In this document: one piece after another, positions 18,019 through 26,125 of the stretch
Layout of the letters: each line of letters opens with the position of its first letter
Numbering within the stretch: the stretch's first letter is position 1
DNA from: Nitrospinota bacterium
Lineage (GTDB): Bacteria; JADFOP01
Direction: 5' to 3'
DNA: 64,000 nt
NCBI GenBank assembly: GCA_022562795.1
Contig: JADFOP010000007.1
Coordinates: 6,120-70,119, forward strand
Program-made: the position numbers and the translations under genes
Notes under the pieces: model-generated
Told to the model about the DNA's origin: nothing
What the model saw: only the letters and a program-made list of their open reading frames with translations
Database searches by the model: none

Positions 18019-18047
18019 TTAATAGAGCATTTGCTGAAGAATGTCAA
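18019..18047 (-). promoter_or_regulatory. Sigma-70-type promoter of the Lrp/AsnC gene
   Basis: On the minus strand TTGACA (18047-18042) and TATTAA (18024-18019) are separated by exactly 17 nt. Transcription would begin near 18012, giving a leader of about 60 nt before the ATG at 17953. Confidence 0.6.
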
Positions 18048-18135
18048 GGGATGGAGTACGAATAAGGTAAAAATGGCGAATAAAAAAAACCGATAGGCTC
18101 AAATTACCAAAAAATGTTAGCCCATAGAGGGGCTC

Positions 18136-18999
18136 TCACTTATCGCCTCGCCGGCGCGAACGTCGGCCCCCGGTGGGCCACTCCCCCGTGAAGACCTCCT
18201 CTGCGGGCCCCGTCATGTAGACGTGGTCGTCCTCTGCCCACTCAAGCTCCAGGTAACCTCCAAGTAGGTTTACGTTGACGGCCCGCTCGGTCTTTCCCGT
18301 CAATGCCCCGGCCACGCAGACGGCGCTCGCCCCCGTGCCGCAGGCAAGCGTCTCACCGGCTCCCCGTTCCCATGTGCGCATTGAGACTTCGCCCCGGGAG
18401 AGGACCTGGACGAACTCGGTATTGGTCCGCTGCGGGAAGCGACGGTGGCTCTCGATCTTCGGCCCGACTTCGGCCACCGGGAACTCATCCACCTCGTCTA
18501 CGAAGATGACGCAATGTGGATTGCCCATGGAAAGCGCTGTAATTTCATACGTTACGCCATCGACGGCCAACGGCTCCCCCACGACTCGCCCGGCCCGGCC
18601 CCGCATGGGAATCTGACGCCGATCCAGCCCCGGGCTACCCATATCGACCCTCACTTTCCGCCATTTTCCGTTTATGACGGTATTTTCGAGGGCGTGGACG
18701 CCGGCTTTGCTCTCCACCGTAATAACTCTCTCGCGGGCCAGACCGTGCTCATAGGCGTATTTGGCGAGGCACCTGATGCCGTTTCCGCACATTTCGGCCT
18801 CCGAGCCGTCTGCGTTGAACATCCTCATCCTAAGGTCGGCCCGCTTCGAGGGCAGAATGAGAATGAGCCCGTCGCCGCCTACCCCAAAGTGTCGATCGCT
18901 CATCCGGCGGGCCAGTCTCGCGGGATTTGCCACCCGCTCGTTGAGGCCGTCAATGAAGATGTAATCGTTCCCTAAGCCGTGCATTTTGGTGAAACGCAT
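18136..18999 (-). CDS. dapF: Diaminopimelate epimerase
   Basis: Converts LL- to meso-diaminopimelate for lysine and peptidoglycan synthesis without a cofactor. The 287-residue protein has both catalytic cysteines in their motifs: NADGSEAEMCGNGIRCLAKY near residue 63-82 and GETLACGTGASAVCVA near 215-230. The start MHGLGNDYIFID is canonical. AAGGAG lies 11 nt before the ATG at 18999. The HAD gene ends 14 nt upstream, so the two probably form an operon. Confidence 0.95.
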   Translation of the reverse strand: MRFTKMHGLGNDYIFIDGLNERVANPARLARRMSDRHFGVGGDGLILILPSKRADLRMRMFNADGSEAEMCGNGIRCLAKYAYEHGLARERVITVESKAGVHALENTVINGKWRKVRVDMGSPGLDRRQIPMRGRAGRVVGEPLAVDGVTYEITALSMGNPHCVIFVDEVDEFPVAEVGPKIESHRRFPQRTNTEFVQVLSRGEVSMRTWERGAGETLACGTGASAVCVAGALTGKTERAVNVNLLGGYLELEWAEDDHVYMTGPAEEVFTGEWPTGGRRSRRRGDK

Positions 19000-19013
19000 T
19001 CGTATTCTACTCC

Positions 19014-20093
19014 TTAGTCGGAACCCTCCGCTTTCGATACGGCCCCGCCGAAGATGTCGAGGTATTGCAGACCGTCAGGATGGCCCAGGATGATGTCGAC
19101 CCCGACATTCCGGAAAACGGCCGAGGCCCATTTGTACTCCTCTAGCGTTTGGGCCGTCCCGATAGCGAGGAATGGAACTGTAGCATCGGCCGCCCTTGCC
19201 GCCAGGAGGTCGTCGGGGGTATCGCCAACGTAGGCAGCCCTGACCGGCCGCCCCTCAGCGATTCGCCGGACCGCCTCCAGGAGGCTCCAGGGATGGGGCT
19301 TGCTCAACCGCTCAGGCTCGCCCCCCTTGTCGCGCTCGGCCGCCTCGGCCTGGAGCACGTCCTCGTCGTCCACAACCGTGGAGAAGTAATCAGCGATTTC
19401 GTGCCTACTAAGAGCGTGGGCGGCCTCGGCACGGGGACGTCCTGTCGCGATACCGAGAGGCACTTGTGAAGCCAGACGCTCCAGAACGGAGCGGTCGATG
19501 AGGAGCTCCTCGCGCTCGATGAGCCCCGGTTCCTTAAGGACCAGAGGCGCCTCGCCGTATGTAGTCTCAAAAAGCTCCGGGCCCAGATACATCTCTTGGA
19601 AGAGCCGCATGATGACGTTTCCCTCGGTCAGGGATCCAAATGCGACGGGAAAGAGCTCCTCGGAGAGGGCGGCGGCGGCTAGGGCAGAGGCAAGCCCACC
19701 AGCGTCCTCAGACACCTGCTCGGCCAGGCCCATGAGGTCCGCACGGCGGGCGAGCTCCTCAACGCCCACACCCTGGAGGGGCCCCCACTCGCCTAAGATC
19801 TCCAAGTACGAGGCCATCCCCCCTGAATCGGGGTGCGGGGGCAAGGGCTCAGGTAAACTCGCGGCGAACGCCGCCGTCACTGCAGCCGTACACTCCCAGT
19901 CATTGTTGAGCCCACCCGCCAACTTGAAGGCATCCACCTCCTCGGGGCTTACTAGCTCTTCCTCCATCGGCTTGAGCCGACAGATAACCTCGAAGAAGAC
20001 CTGGGGCACACGTCGGATGGCTTCCCGGTAGCTTCCCGAAACATCCACCAGAACACCGTCCATGTCGAAAATGAGGACATCTATCTTGGTCAT
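19014..20093 (-). CDS. HAD superfamily hydrolase, subfamily IA
   Basis: Predicted small-molecule phosphatase. Motif I is IDVLIFDMDGVLVDVSGSY at the N-terminus; motif II is LGIATGRPRAEA near 215; motif III and IV are the Lys in LSKPHPWSLLEA and VRAAYVGDTPDDLLAAR. At 359 residues it is long for a HAD IA enzyme because of an extended cap (about residues 40-200). That architecture resembles the subgroup with an N-terminal VSGSYREAI motif related to HisB-linked phosphatases. Substrate unknown. It is the last core-type gene before the AT-rich island. Confidence 0.8.
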   Translation of the reverse strand: MTKIDVLIFDMDGVLVDVSGSYREAIRRVPQVFFEVICRLKPMEEELVSPEEVDAFKLAGGLNNDWECTAAVTAAFAASLPEPLPPHPDSGGMASYLEILGEWGPLQGVGVEELARRADLMGLAEQVSEDAGGLASALAAAALSEELFPVAFGSLTEGNVIMRLFQEMYLGPELFETTYGEAPLVLKEPGLIEREELLIDRSVLERLASQVPLGIATGRPRAEAAHALSRHEIADYFSTVVDDEDVLQAEAAERDKGGEPERLSKPHPWSLLEAVRRIAEGRPVRAAYVGDTPDDLLAARAADATVPFLAIGTAQTLEEYKWASAVFRNVGVDIILGHPDGLQYLDIFGGAVSKAEGSD

Positions 20094-20339
20094 GAGAGCG
20101 CCCCTGGCTTTAGGATCACCCGATTAAGAAACCGGGGCATTTTAGCGCGGTGGGCAACCCAACGCAACGGCTCCGAGGAGGAAAGCGAGTTTATGGCGTC
20201 AGCGCTCTGGAGGAGGGCTTGCCTGCGCCTTTAAAACTTCAAAGGTTAGATTATTGTGTTGTATATAAATTTATACATATTTAGTGATGTATATTTACAA
20301 TTATCAATTGGACCTATATATTAATTCGCGATTATATAC

Positions 20340-20368
20340 TTGACACAAGGCCCACTATGACCTATATT
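20340..20368 (+). promoter_or_regulatory. Consensus sigma-70-type promoter at the edge of the AT-rich island
   Basis: TTGACA at 20340-20345 and TATATT at 20363-20368 are 17 nt apart. An AGGAGG at 20376-20381 with ATG at 20391 follows, opening a 73-codon frame that resembles no protein I know. The transposase ATG lies 330 nt further on and could be the true target. The preceding interval 20094-20339 becomes strongly AT-rich from about 20235 and shows no gene. Confidence 0.45.
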
Positions 20369-20504
20369 ATACTTTAGGAGGCTTATCACGATGCTTTTCA
20401 TCCATAACCTCTCGGACCTTTTTAATGACCTTCTTAGGGAAAAGGCTCTCCATGAGCTCCTCCGTGGTCATTTCGTCGGCCCGCTTTTTTTTCTTCTTAC
20501 TCAT
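20367..20504 (-). CDS. Small lysine-rich protein, unknown function
   Basis: A 45-codon frame starts at ATG 20504, eight bases after the stop of the small membrane protein, and reads MSKKKKKRADEMTTEELMES at its N-terminus, followed by LFPKKVIKKVREVMDEK. It is very basic at both ends with an amphipathic middle. The tight spacing with the upstream frame argues for coexpression. It lies antisense to the strong plus-strand promoter and ribosome-site pair at 20340-20391, so only one strand may be used. No function can be assigned. Confidence 0.4.
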   Translation of the reverse strand: MSKKKKKRADEMTTEELMESLFPKKVIKKVREVMDEKHRDKPPKV

Positions 20505-20512
20505 ACCGGCAG

Positions 20513-20662
20513 CTATTTCCAAAAGGCGAGATATTCAATGACCAACATTGCCCACCCGCCTACGATGAATATCAATGTGTCTTTTGTGTCCCAAGGAAAT
20601 GTGGTGAAATAGACATAGAGACTAACAAGGCCCATGAATATTAGGAAAGTTAGAAAGTGCAT
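20513..20662 (-). CDS. Small two-helix membrane protein, unknown function
   Basis: From ATG 20662, with GGGAG about eight bases upstream, the frame encodes 49 residues: a hydrophobic MHFLTFLIFMGLVSLYVYF, a short polar loop TFPWDTKD and a second hydrophobic stretch LIFIVGGWAMLVIEYLAFW. Two transmembrane helices are predicted by eye. It is divergent from the transposase gene, whose ATG is 37 nt away, and pairs with the small basic protein downstream. Confidence 0.45.
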   Translation of the reverse strand: MHFLTFLIFMGLVSLYVYFTTFPWDTKDTLIFIVGGWAMLVIEYLAFWK

Positions 20663-20698
20663 ATTTAGGCTCCCAATGAAGGGAAAGGAGTCCTCGCT

Positions 20699-21619
20699 AT
20701 GAGCAAAGAGGCCAAATTCAAAAAGCCCGAAATAAACCTCGTTGAACTCATCGAGCAATACCAGGATGAGGATAAGTGTCGTGCCGCCCTTGAAAGTCTA
20801 CGCTGGCCCGACGGTGTTGAGTGTCCACGGTGTCACCACAAGGGAATCTCAAAAGTAAAGAAGCGCGGACAGTTCGATTGTAACTCATGCCGCTACCAAT
20901 TCTCTGTAACGGCAGGCACCATCTTTCACGATAGTCACCTGCCCCTGTGGAAGTGGTTTCTCACGATCTACATGATGATTGAGTCCAAAAAGGGTGTCTC
21001 TGCCAATCAAGTCAAGCGAACCATCGGAGTCTCGTACAAGACCGCGTGGTATCTCTGCCAACGAATCCGCAATGCCATGACTGAACCCGACCCCCCGAAG
21101 CTGAGGGGCATCGTTGAGGTAGATGAAACGTGGGTAGGCGGCAAGAGAAAGGGCGTCGGGCATGGGTATAAGGGGAACAAGACCGTCGTTGTCGGGGTAG
21201 CTCAACGTGGCGGCAAGGTGAGGCTCCAGGTCGTCCATGCAAGGGACAGAAAGACCCTTCACAAGTTCATTAAAGAGCATACCGCGCCCGATACCGAAGC
21301 CATCTACACCGACGACTGGCCACCCTACAGGGGAATAGCAGACCATGACACAAGGCATGAGACCGTCACTCACCGGAAAGAGGAATGGGTTAGAGATGAT
21401 GTCCATACTAACTCCATCGAAAACGTTTGGAGCCTCTTGAAGCGTTCCATTATGGGTACTTACCACAAAATCAGCGCAAAACATCTTGACGCTTACCTCG
21501 ACGAGCTTGAGTGGCGGTTCAATAACCGAGACAATCCATACCTTTTCCGGGATACGCTGCGTAAACTCATTGGAGCCAACAACCTCACCTACAAGAAATT
21601 GGTGGAACAACAAAACTAA
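20699..21619 (+). CDS. IS1595-family transposase (ISXO2-like DDE domain)
   Basis: Catalyses transposition of an insertion sequence. The 306-residue protein has an N-terminal zinc ribbon (CPRCHHKG ... CNSCRYQFS), a helix-turn-helix region KRTIGVSYKTAWYLCQRI, and an ISXO2-like DDE core: VEVDETWVGGKRK, YTDDWPPYRG and NSIENVWSLLKR, giving D, D and E/N-type catalytic positions. AAAGGAG precedes the ATG by eight bases. I could not find convincing terminal inverted repeats or target duplications, so the element ends are undefined. The gene appears intact. Confidence 0.9.
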   Translation: MSKEAKFKKPEINLVELIEQYQDEDKCRAALESLRWPDGVECPRCHHKGISKVKKRGQFDCNSCRYQFSVTAGTIFHDSHLPLWKWFLTIYMMIESKKGVSANQVKRTIGVSYKTAWYLCQRIRNAMTEPDPPKLRGIVEVDETWVGGKRKGVGHGYKGNKTVVVGVAQRGGKVRLQVVHARDRKTLHKFIKEHTAPDTEAIYTDDWPPYRGIADHDTRHETVTHRKEEWVRDDVHTNSIENVWSLLKRSIMGTYHKISAKHLDAYLDELEWRFNNRDNPYLFRDTLRKLIGANNLTYKKLVEQQN

Positions 21620-21864
21620 TCTTCTAGCTCAATTTCAAACTCAGTTATCATTTTCTTATCTTGATGAAGATGTCCAAAGGCGTCTCCCAGGAGAGATAAT
21701 CCCTCATAAACATAATCCGGATATTCTTTCTTACAAGCAGGACATTCAACTATTTTTACATATTTGTCTAGGTCATATTGTATCCGTGTCTTACAGTACG
21801 GACAGGAAATATCTACGGTTTTAATTTCATAAAGTCCTATGCGGATTGTCTTTCTAACCATCAT
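21616..21864 (-). CDS. Small zinc-ribbon protein
   Basis: An 82-residue protein with two CxxC knuckles, ISCPYCKTRIQYDL and VECPACKKEYPD, 18 residues apart. This is typical of a zinc ribbon that might bind nucleic acid or serve as an adaptor. GGAGGA lies seven bases before ATG 21864. The coding sequence is AT-rich like the rest of the island and its stop overlaps the transposase stop region tail to tail. Function unknown. Confidence 0.6.
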   Translation of the reverse strand: MMVRKTIRIGLYEIKTVDISCPYCKTRIQYDLDKYVKIVECPACKKEYPDYVYEGLSLLGDAFGHLHQDKKMITEFEIELED

Positions 21865-21883
21865 AAATCTTCCTCCCCCAAGC

Positions 21884-22711
21884 TCATTGGCTCTGAGAAC
21901 CCTCCATATCAGGAGGCAACGGATAAATAGGAATATCTTGGTCTATTCCTATATGCTCAACACGAAAACGGAGTCTATACAAATCCGAATATTGAACAAT
22001 TTTATTGAGTTGGTATCTAAGCCTATAATCCTTCCTTCCCCATTCTTTAAATTGTTCTCCATCAGCAAATGGTTGGCCTGTAATCTCTACTCCCCTTCCT
22101 AACCATTGTACCATTTGTCTATAATTATCAAACAAATCTCCGAATAGGTTTTGTAATTGCTCTGAATCAAGCTTTAGCTTGCTATCTGGCCTTAAGGCAC
22201 GAACCAAATTGTTGTGAGCTTTCCTAGCCTGTGGAATAAGATTCTCTTTAAGAAATACTCCAATATTGTGTTTAGCAATGTCATTATCACTATGGAGCAC
22301 CATTGCGGTTTTTTCCAGATATTTATCTGTTTGCGTAAATGCTGGCCTGGCAAAATCTTTGTATATATTCCACAGTTTATCCTTGGCTGGTCTAACAAGC
22401 TCTTCTGCAATTTTTTCCCTCACGGGTTCTTCTGCCTTTTCAGCTTCTCCTAATTCTAAAAATACCTCTCCCTGTCGAATTAGCTCAGGCTTCTCAGTTT
22501 TTAAGGCCTGGAGTTCCCTTTGTTGTCCTAATACAAGTCCGATAACCGAAGCAAAAAATATTCCCAGACCAATAGCGACTTGAATCTTTAAGGGGAGACC
22601 AAGAGAGAAAACACCCCAAGCGTCCATGACTATTGACCCAACCGTCCAGATTGGGCCAATGACCAGGCCCGCCTGCAAAAGCAGTCTACGGATTGTTCTA
22701 AGCTTTCCCAC
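21884..22711 (-). CDS. Predicted membrane protein, unknown function
   Basis: A 275-residue protein with two N-terminal hydrophobic segments (about residues 10-33 and 40-62, the second IQVAIGLGIFFASVIGLVLG) and a long soluble, mostly helical C-terminal part with charged residues. No catalytic motif is visible. Base composition is much more AT-rich than the core genes, so it was probably acquired with the island. It precedes the zinc-ribbon gene by 19 nt on the same strand and may share its transcript. Confidence 0.55.
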   Translation of the reverse strand: MGKLRTIRRLLLQAGLVIGPIWTVGSIVMDAWGVFSLGLPLKIQVAIGLGIFFASVIGLVLGQQRELQALKTEKPELIRQGEVFLELGEAEKAEEPVREKIAEELVRPAKDKLWNIYKDFARPAFTQTDKYLEKTAMVLHSDNDIAKHNIGVFLKENLIPQARKAHNNLVRALRPDSKLKLDSEQLQNLFGDLFDNYRQMVQWLGRGVEITGQPFADGEQFKEWGRKDYRLRYQLNKIVQYSDLYRLRFRVEHIGIDQDIPIYPLPPDMEGSQSQ

Positions 22712-22873
22712 CCCTTAATTCTAGCATGGCTCTTACCTTGTAGCAAGGTGATAAGCGCGTATTAATTATAGAATGTATGCCTCCCAACGCCTACGTTTAT
22801 ATTATATGTGGGCTTTAGGGTGTTCAATCGGAAGGTCATCAATTCTGATGTTTCATGCATAGAAGGACGTGAT

Positions 22874-23146
22874 ATGCCTGCGAGACCTACAATTCCGAGG
22901 GAGAACACAAAGATAAACCTTCAGGTGCCAAAAGACCTTTTAAGGGAAATTGATGAATATGCTGCCGAGGCATCAAAAAGCCGTAGTAGCGTCATTCGAG
23001 AGGCCATGGCTAAGCTTTTGGAATTCAAAAAGCAAAGAGAGCTTGAAGAACTATTGCACGAAGGTTATGAGGCCACAGCAGAGTTGACCCTTAAAATACA
23101 CAGGGAATTTAAACCCACAGAACACGAGCTTGATTGGGAATATTAA
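22874..23146 (+). CDS. Ribbon-helix-helix antitoxin (CopG-like), MazE-type partner
   Basis: A 90-residue DNA-binding antitoxin. KINLQVPKDLLREIDEYAAE followed by SRSSVIREAMAKLLE is a clear ribbon-helix-helix. The acidic C-terminus (HREFKPTEHELDWEY) would occupy the toxin. I start at ATG 22874 because AAGGA is six bases upstream; longer frames are unlikely. The MazF-type toxin begins 21 nt after its stop. The pair probably represses its own promoter in 22740-22870. Confidence 0.85.
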   Translation: MPARPTIPRENTKINLQVPKDLLREIDEYAAEASKSRSSVIREAMAKLLEFKKQRELEELLHEGYEATAELTLKIHREFKPTEHELDWEY

Positions 23147-23167
23147 ATTTAGGTTAAAATTATCAAA

Positions 23168-23524
23168 ATGGCCGGACATGAAATAAGACGTGGAGAAGTA
23201 TGGTTAGTTAACCTAGAACCTGTTGTTGGCAAGGAAATCGGGAAAGTTAGGCCCTGTCTAATTATTCAGAATGATATTGGAAATGAAAGGTCTCCATTAA
23301 CGATTTTTGCCCCAATCACTGGAGTCAAGCATTTAGAGAGACATTATCCCTTTCAGGTTTTTGTACCATCTGGCGAAGGTGGATTAACAAAAGACTGCAT
23401 AATATTGTTAGATCAAATACGAACAAGAGATAAACCAAGGATTATCGAATATGTGGGTAAACTCTCTTCCTCTACAATGGCTCAAGTTGACCAAGCCATA
23501 AAAATTAGCCTGCAACTACAATAG
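23168..23524 (+). CDS. MazF/PemK-type mRNA interferase toxin
   Basis: An endoribonuclease toxin of 118 residues with the family fold: RRGEVWLVNLEPVVGKEIGKVRPCLIIQND, LTIFAPITGV, GLTKDCIILLDQIRTRDK and a closing VDQAIKISLQL. The Arg and Thr residues expected at the active site (RPCLI, DQIRT) are present. It is directly downstream of the RHH antitoxin. AT-rich composition marks it as part of the island. It is the last island gene before rnr. Confidence 0.92.
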   Translation: MAGHEIRRGEVWLVNLEPVVGKEIGKVRPCLIIQNDIGNERSPLTIFAPITGVKHLERHYPFQVFVPSGEGGLTKDCIILLDQIRTRDKPRIIEYVGKLSSSTMAQVDQAIKISLQLQ

Positions 23525-23573
23525 CTTATCTAATAATTTTCATATTCAAACCAGGACAATACCCAGGCAGGTA

Positions 23574-25706
23574 TCACTTTCGGACTGGCCGGGCCAGGAT
23601 GAAGTCGATCCGCCGGCGGGCTATATCGACGTCGGAGACCTCCACCCGAACCTTATCTCCCAGCCGGAAGCTCTTGCCCGTGCGGTCTCCGATGTGGGTG
23701 TGGGTCTTCTCGTCGAAGATGAAGTAGTCGCCGGGGATGTCGCTTAGGCGCACGAGCCCCTCGACAAAAAGCTCCTCCAGCTCCACGAAAAAGCCGAAGG
23801 GCACCACCCCGGAGACGTAGCCGTCGAAGCGCTCACCGATGTGTCCGAGCATATAGTGGCACTTTTTGAGGTCCACCATCTCCCGCTCGGCGGATTCGGC
23901 GATCCGCTCCCGCTCGGAGCATTTCTCTGCAATTGCCGGCAGGCGGCTTGCCCAGCCATCGGCCCGCCGGCCGCTCATTCGGCCTTTCGGTAGGGTATCC
24001 TTGAGGAGCCTATGGACGACGAGGTCGGGGTAGCGCCGGATGGGCGAGGTAAAGTGTGTGTAGCAGTCGAAAGCGAGACCGAAGTGGCCGAGATTTTTCT
24101 CAGAGTAGCGAGCCTGCATCATGCTTCGGAGCATGACAGTCGAGATGAGCCGCTCTTCGGGCCGGCCGCGGACGGCCTCTAGAAGACCCTGAAGCGTAGC
24201 CGGCTTTACGGTTGCAGTCGCCGGCAGGATATGGCCGAAGGTCAGGCATAGGTCGGCGAAACGGCTCATCTTCTCCGGGTCGGGTGGCTCGTGAACCCGG
24301 TATATCATGGGCACCTCGAGACCCGTAAGGTGCCTGGCCACCGTCTGGTTGGCCAGGAGCATGAACTCCTCAATCATCTGATGGGCTTCCGTCCGCTCGG
24401 CCTTTAGGATGGCCTCGATCCGGCCGGCGTCATCGAGGATGATATCGGCCTCGGGCAGGTCGAAATCGATCCCTCCGGCCTCGAGGCGACGGGCCCTGAG
24501 AACCCGGGCGCACTCCGCCATAGCGAGCAGGCTCTCCATGACATGGGCGTATCGAAGCTCGAGCCGCTCCTCCTCGCCCTCCAAGAGCTTCGCCACGTCC
24601 TCGTAAACCATTCGCTCGTCGCTTTTGATGACCGATTCGGCTATCTCATAGCCCTCAAGCTCCCCAGCAGCCGAAAGCTCCATGGTGACGGTCACGGCAA
24701 GCTTCTCTTCATCGGAGCTCAATGTGCATCGTTCGGTGGAGAGGGCGTGGGGTAGCATGGGAATCGCCCTATCGGGAAAGTAGACCGTGCAAGCCCGCTC
24801 GAGGGCCTCATCATCCATCGGACCGTCCTCGGCGACGTAGTAGGAGACGTCGGCTATGTGTACGAAGAGCCTCCAGCCGCCTCCAGGCCGGGGCTCAACA
24901 GAGATGGCGTCGTCATAGTCCCTGGCGGTAAAGGGATCGATGGTAACCGTGATAAGTCCTGTTAAATCAACGCGGCGGGCCCGCTCGTCAGACGGGATGG
25001 CGGAGGGAGTCGCATCGGCTTCAGCTTCGGCTTCGGGAGAGAATTCCTCGGCCAGCCCGTGCTTGGCCACTATGACGGCCACCTCGACATCGGGGTCCTC
25101 GGGCCAACCCAGGACAGCCACGACACGTCCCCGGGCGTCGCGACCGGCCAGGGGGTAGCGGGTTATCTCTGCGAGCACCACCTGGCCCGACTTTGCCCCG
25201 CCGGCCTCGGCGGGAGGGATGTAGATTTCCTGGAGGATGCGGGGCTCATCGGGCACCACCCGGGAGACGGCCCCGGCTCGAACGTAGCGGCCCGCCACGG
25301 TCGTGTGGGCCCTCTCCAGAACGTCTATCAAGGAACCCGACCTGCGGCCGTCTGGCTTTTCGTCATCAATACTGACCTCCACCCTATCGCCGTGCATGGC
25401 ATCCCCCATGGCCCGGCGGCTTAGGTAGACATCGGGCTCCTCAGCAGCCTCGGGGACGACGAAGCCGTAGCCATCTGGGTGGCATGTAAGCCGGCCTACC
25501 GTGTGGCGTACGACATCTGGCAGGCCGTAACGGTTGCCTCTGAGGCGAACGAGGCTGCCCTTCTCGGCAAGGGATTTTATCTTCCTACGAACCGTGGGCC
25601 GGCTGCGGGCGGGCACTTTGAGCGTCTTAAGAAGCTGGCGTATCGGCAGGGACCTGCCACCCCCCGTACGGAGTGCCATGAAAATCTGTTCGTCGGTGAT
25701 GGCCAT
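23574..25706 (-). CDS. rnr: Ribonuclease R
   Basis: A processive 3'-5' exoribonuclease for structured RNA. The 710-residue protein has an N-terminal winged helix (IRQLLKTLKVP), cold-shock domains (LTCHPDGYGFVVPE), the RNB catalytic domain with TIDPFTARDYDDAISVE near 260 (the four aspartates) and HIADVSYYV, then FTSPIRRYPDLVVHRLL and a C-terminal S1 domain (GYVSGVVPFGFFVELEE). I choose ATG 25706 over a GTG six codons upstream. GC content returns to the core level here, marking the island boundary. Confidence 0.93.
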   Translation of the reverse strand: MAITDEQIFMALRTGGGRSLPIRQLLKTLKVPARSRPTVRRKIKSLAEKGSLVRLRGNRYGLPDVVRHTVGRLTCHPDGYGFVVPEAAEEPDVYLSRRAMGDAMHGDRVEVSIDDEKPDGRRSGSLIDVLERAHTTVAGRYVRAGAVSRVVPDEPRILQEIYIPPAEAGGAKSGQVVLAEITRYPLAGRDARGRVVAVLGWPEDPDVEVAVIVAKHGLAEEFSPEAEAEADATPSAIPSDERARRVDLTGLITVTIDPFTARDYDDAISVEPRPGGGWRLFVHIADVSYYVAEDGPMDDEALERACTVYFPDRAIPMLPHALSTERCTLSSDEEKLAVTVTMELSAAGELEGYEIAESVIKSDERMVYEDVAKLLEGEEERLELRYAHVMESLLAMAECARVLRARRLEAGGIDFDLPEADIILDDAGRIEAILKAERTEAHQMIEEFMLLANQTVARHLTGLEVPMIYRVHEPPDPEKMSRFADLCLTFGHILPATATVKPATLQGLLEAVRGRPEERLISTVMLRSMMQARYSEKNLGHFGLAFDCYTHFTSPIRRYPDLVVHRLLKDTLPKGRMSGRRADGWASRLPAIAEKCSERERIAESAEREMVDLKKCHYMLGHIGERFDGYVSGVVPFGFFVELEELFVEGLVRLSDIPGDYFIFDEKTHTHIGDRTGKSFRLGDKVRVEVSDVDIARRRIDFILARPVRK

Positions 25707-25728
25707 GATTGTAAGGCGCCTCACATAA

Positions 25729-25756
25729 CAAAAAAACCCGTCGAGGCCCGACGGGT
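25729..25756 (-). terminator. Rho-independent terminator between the 25.8 kb gene and rnr
   Basis: On the minus strand the stem ACCCGTC / GACGGGT with a seven-base loop is followed by seven T residues. It would end transcripts coming from the methyltransferase and the hypothetical gene before rnr. Confidence 0.85.
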
Positions 25757-25805
25757 GTTCGGTTCTCTAAAGACCACTATATCACCGCGGTTCCAAAAGG
25801 CAAGG

Positions 25806-26114
25806 TCACGCCGAAGATGCGGACCTCAGATGCTCAGTCAGGGGGACACCGCTGCCTGGAGGCTCCCCGACAAGGGGCTCGGTCTCAATTTCCTTGAAGT
25901 AGACATCGAGGATGGACCGCTCGGCCCTAAGTGGCGTCGAGCAGTAGCAGGTCTCGACCCAGCGCACTGCCTCCCCCTCCACCAGCGCCTCTCCCAGCGC
26001 CCGTTGCATCTCGTCCTCGTAGACTTCGCCCGCGGCCAGCCTGCCAGTCTCCAAGGCCTCAAGGAGCGCCCCGGCCTGCTCTGCGCGTAAATTTGCCGTC
26101 ACAAGATATTCCAT
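25806..26114 (-). CDS. Conserved small hypothetical protein
   Basis: A 102-residue protein beginning MEYLVTANLRAEQAGALLEA, acidic, with alternating strand and helix pattern and a double cysteine in VETCYCSTPLRAER. I do not recognise a family. AGGAGAG precedes the ATG. It starts 11 nt after the methyltransferase stop, so the two are cotranscribed, and the pair ends at the terminator. Confidence 0.6.
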   Translation of the reverse strand: MEYLVTANLRAEQAGALLEALETGRLAAGEVYEDEMQRALGEALVEGEAVRWVETCYCSTPLRAERSILDVYFKEIETEPLVGEPPGSGVPLTEHLRSASSA

Positions 26115-26125
26115 ACGAAACTCTC

